DNA from: a virus
Length of the DNA stretch: 22,101 nucleotides
Virus record (IMG/VR): IMGVR_UViG_3300025466_001655
Span: 1 to 22,101 of that record
Direction: 5' to 3' (one strand)
How positions within the stretch are numbered: the first letter of the stretch is position 1; every line of letters begins with the position of its first letter. Of the stretch, positions 20,298 to 22,101 are shown in pieces. Both the position numbers and the translations under genes were made by a program. The notes beneath the pieces were generated by a model. The model saw only the letters and a list, made by a program, of their open reading frames with translations, did not search any database and had not been told where the DNA came from.

Positions 20298-22101
20298 AAC
20301 GTTTTTTAATTTGTTTATTCTCTTTAATAGGAATTCATTTCAGCGCCTATAGTCAAGCAGGCGATCTTCCTGCTGGATACTTGGGTAGTGTTCTAAATTA
20401 TTCATACGGAACACAACCATACAATTATTCATTTACTCCTACAACTTCGGGAGTAGACTATGTGGGATTTGCTTTTAGACAAGATCCAGGATTTTGGACA
20501 TTTACTAATCCAGATGTAACCGCAGGCAATAGCTCTACTAATTTATTAATTAACGGCAACTTACAATACGGCGGTGGTTTGTCAGTAAACACTACAAATT
20601 ATGGAACACAGTATATTCAAGCACCTAGTGATTGGGGAGTATGGTATCAAAATGGAACATACCCTAGTGCGGCAGGTAGTTGGAGTCCCGGTCAATGGTA
20701 CGATGGTGCTGTAGGTTCGTACGATGGTATCTATCAAGGTATAAATGTAACAGCTGGTACAACTTATCATATTAGTTTTAGTTTGTCAGGAACTAATCCT
20801 AGTAGTAATCCTAGTATTGAAGTAGGAACTTATATGGGTACTTGCGCGGCCGGTACAAGCATTTTTACTTGTGTGCCAAATACAAGTGCCAGTATGAGTG
20901 CGATTGCGGCGCCACAAGCAACACAATCAGTAGGCGGCGCTCCTGCTCCTGTAGTTCCTGTTGCACCACCTAGTGTTGCATTTACAGATTTGAAATTCAG
21001 TGGCAATCAAATCGCCGACACACAATGGAACGTGGGATCATGTACTAATGCTGGCGGAACTAATTGTCAAATTTACAGTAAGAATCCTGGCCCAACCTGG
21101 AACACAGGTAGTCCAGTATATCCAACAAGTACACAATATATTGCCTTTACTGCTACTGGCGACTCAACCAATCCTTGGCACATGTGGTTATACAATAGTG
21201 ATGGAAGCGTAGCAAGAGATTTAGGTGTAGGACATATATTAAGTCAAGGTTTAGGCAGTGACGGACATCATTATTTCTTTTTTAGTAATGCCAATTTTAA
21301 TGGAACATTGTTTAGTACAGATTGGGGTATGAACAACACAGCTGGCGTTACTATTAACGGAACTAATAGTCCTACCGTAGCACAAACTAATGACTTTGCC
21401 AGCACAGGATCTACAACACCATTAGCCGCAGGTGCAACTGGTGGTAGCGGAAGTTCTGCACCTACTGTTACTGGTACAACTACTTCAAATACAACAACTA
21501 CAAGTTCAAGTGATGGTGCTACAACTACTACTAACAATAACTACACTTTTGGCGGACAAAATTATACAGTAACAGGAACTAGCACACCTACTACAACAAC
21601 AGTAACAGTAACTCCTATAACTACTACAACATATAGTGATGGGTCGACAACTACTACTCCTGGTACAACTACAACAACATCAACTACTACTTGGAATTAT
21701 ACAGTAACTGGCCCAGCTAATGGTCCAACTAGTCCTTATGCTGGAACTAATACTAATGGAGTTTATATAACACAGTCTACTGGTAGTAGTAATACAGTCA
21801 GTGCTTATCAAAGTGGGCATGGCAATTATGAAAGTATCAATTTATCAGGTACTGGTAATACTATAAATGCTGGGCAAGGATACACATTTAATACCATTGG
21901 TATTGCTAGTGAATCGTTAACAGTTAGCAATTACAATGTCTTAGGATTATCAGTTACTGGCAACAGTAATAATGTTACAACTACACAATTAGGTACAGCT
22001 AATAGTGCAATTATAAATGTTGCAGGTGGAACTAATACTATAACTGTTGCACAAAATGGCAACAACAATCAAGAGTACAATATTATCAATGGTTCAGGCA
22101 A
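20294..22101 (+). CDS. Large exported protein with C-terminal curlin-like repeats (partial)
   Basis: An open frame of 602 codons that continues past the window. Signal peptide MKRFLICLFSLIGIHFSAYSQ. Residues about 22-215 form a beta-rich globular part (YVGFAFRQDPGFWTF, GVWYQNGTYPSAAGSW) with a Cys pair near 185-196. Residues 235-360 form a second beta part (WNVGSCTNAGGTNC, PWHMWLYNSDGSVARDLG). A Thr/Ser-rich linker runs from about 390 to 475, followed by curlin-type units (VYITQSTGSSNTVSAYQSG, VTTTQLGTANSAIINV, ITVAQNGNNNQEYNI). The layout suggests an adhesin joined to an amyloid-forming tail, exported by the same CsgG system. The start overlaps the FecR stop (ATGA). I do not recognise the N-terminal domains. 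Confidence 0.8.
   Translation, partial: MKRFLICLFSLIGIHFSAYSQAGDLPAGYLGSVLNYSYGTQPYNYSFTPTTSGVDYVGFAFRQDPGFWTFTNPDVTAGNSSTNLLINGNLQYGGGLSVNTTNYGTQYIQAPSDWGVWYQNGTYPSAAGSWSPGQWYDGAVGSYDGIYQGINVTAGTTYHISFSLSGTNPSSNPSIEVGTYMGTCAAGTSIFTCVPNTSASMSAIAAPQATQSVGGAPAPVVPVAPPSVAFTDLKFSGNQIADTQWNVGSCTNAGGTNCQIYSKNPGPTWNTGSPVYPTSTQYIAFTATGDSTNPWHMWLYNSDGSVARDLGVGHILSQGLGSDGHHYFFFSNANFNGTLFSTDWGMNNTAGVTINGTNSPTVAQTNDFASTGSTTPLAAGATGGSGSSAPTVTGTTTSNTTTTSSSDGATTTTNNNYTFGGQNYTVTGTSTPTTTTVTVTPITTTTYSDGSTTTTPGTTTTTSTTTWNYTVTGPANGPTSPYAGTNTNGVYITQSTGSSNTVSAYQSGHGNYESINLSGTGNTINAGQGYTFNTIGIASESLTVSNYNVLGLSVTGNSNNVTTTQLGTANSAIINVAGGTNTITVAQNGNNNQEYNIINGSG
21466..21700 (+). repeat. Thr/Ser-codon low-complexity tract
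   Basis: Short reiterations of ACA/ACT codons (for example actactacaact-type runs) encode a threonine-rich linker between the globular part and the curlin-like repeats of the last gene. It is in frame throughout, so it acts as a protein linker; length variation by slippage is plausible. Confidence 0.6.

Noticed and set aside
1632-21537. Minus-strand open frames opposite known genes (for example 11632-11940, 19796-20110, 21271-21537)
   Set aside because: All lie opposite well-supported + strand genes, have biased composition (Ser/Cys or Val runs mirroring Thr/Gln codons) and lack ribosome sites.
18339-22101. A CRISPR array or DNA-level tandem repeat in the curlin region
   Set aside because: The repeats are at protein level with variable codons. 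No identical direct repeats with regular spacers are present.

Overview
The window reads as a piece of a T4-like myovirus genome (class Caudoviricetes) infecting an aquatic proteobacterium. It is probably not a bacterial chromosome. All genes I can support lie on the + strand. They are packed with ATGA or TAATG stop/start overlaps and almost no spacer. T4-type late promoter boxes (TATAAATA) occur beside near-perfect sigma70 promoters (TTGACA-17-TATAAT). Phage hallmarks are an nrdA/nrdB/glutaredoxin set, a PAAR tail-tip protein, a DexA-like exonuclease, a MazG-like enzyme and a large protein with a T4-style head-targeting propeptide. The mix of bilin-synthesis, curli, IscU/IscA, Hsp20 and bS21 genes resembles marine and freshwater T4-like phages. 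The exact host cannot be read from the sequence.

Layout. Positions 1-1977 hold the end of nrdA, nrdB, a small overlapping gene, a glutaredoxin and a small barrel-like protein. Positions 2001-3594 hold two tandem paralogues and a PAAR protein, probably virion parts. Positions 3607-4911 hold a histone H1-like protein, a small exported protein, IscU and IscA. Positions 4918-6748 hold two unknown small proteins, a SleB-type wall hydrolase and a membrane protein. Positions 6791-9324 hold a probable structural protein, a four-helix membrane/coiled-coil protein that appears to be extended by a programmed -1 frameshift at A AAA AAG, and an unknown acidic protein. Positions 9305-10604 hold ribosomal protein bS21, the exonuclease, a small protein and the MazG-like enzyme. 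Positions 10607-13452 are a protein-quality cassette: DnaK, Hsp20 and ClpS. Positions 13449-14673 hold heme oxygenase and a ferredoxin-dependent bilin reductase. Positions 14684-16786 hold the probable head-internal nuclease and a DUF3307-like membrane protein. From 16861 to the end is a curli-type secretion cluster: CsgF, CsgG, a curlin-repeat protein, a FecR-domain protein and a large exported protein with curlin repeats that runs off the window.

How the genes may work together (inference). Several products handle iron: NrdB needs a di-iron centre, heme oxygenase releases Fe2+, IscU/IscA build Fe-S clusters, and the bilin reductase needs reduced ferredoxin. bS21 and the chaperone/ClpS set would let the phage adjust translation and protein turnover. 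The curli cluster could put amyloid-like protein on the surface of the infected cell.

The most unusual observations are four. The first is the frameshift fusion at 8613-8619. The second is the matching leader RNA geometry upstream of dnaK and hsp20 (AUGGU-loop hairpin, 18 nt, AAGGAG, 6 nt, ATG). The third is the (I/L)xE propeptide on a nuclease-like protein. The fourth is a set of genes whose promoters sit so close to the ATG that the mRNAs should be leaderless. No gene-free stretch exceeds 300 bases.
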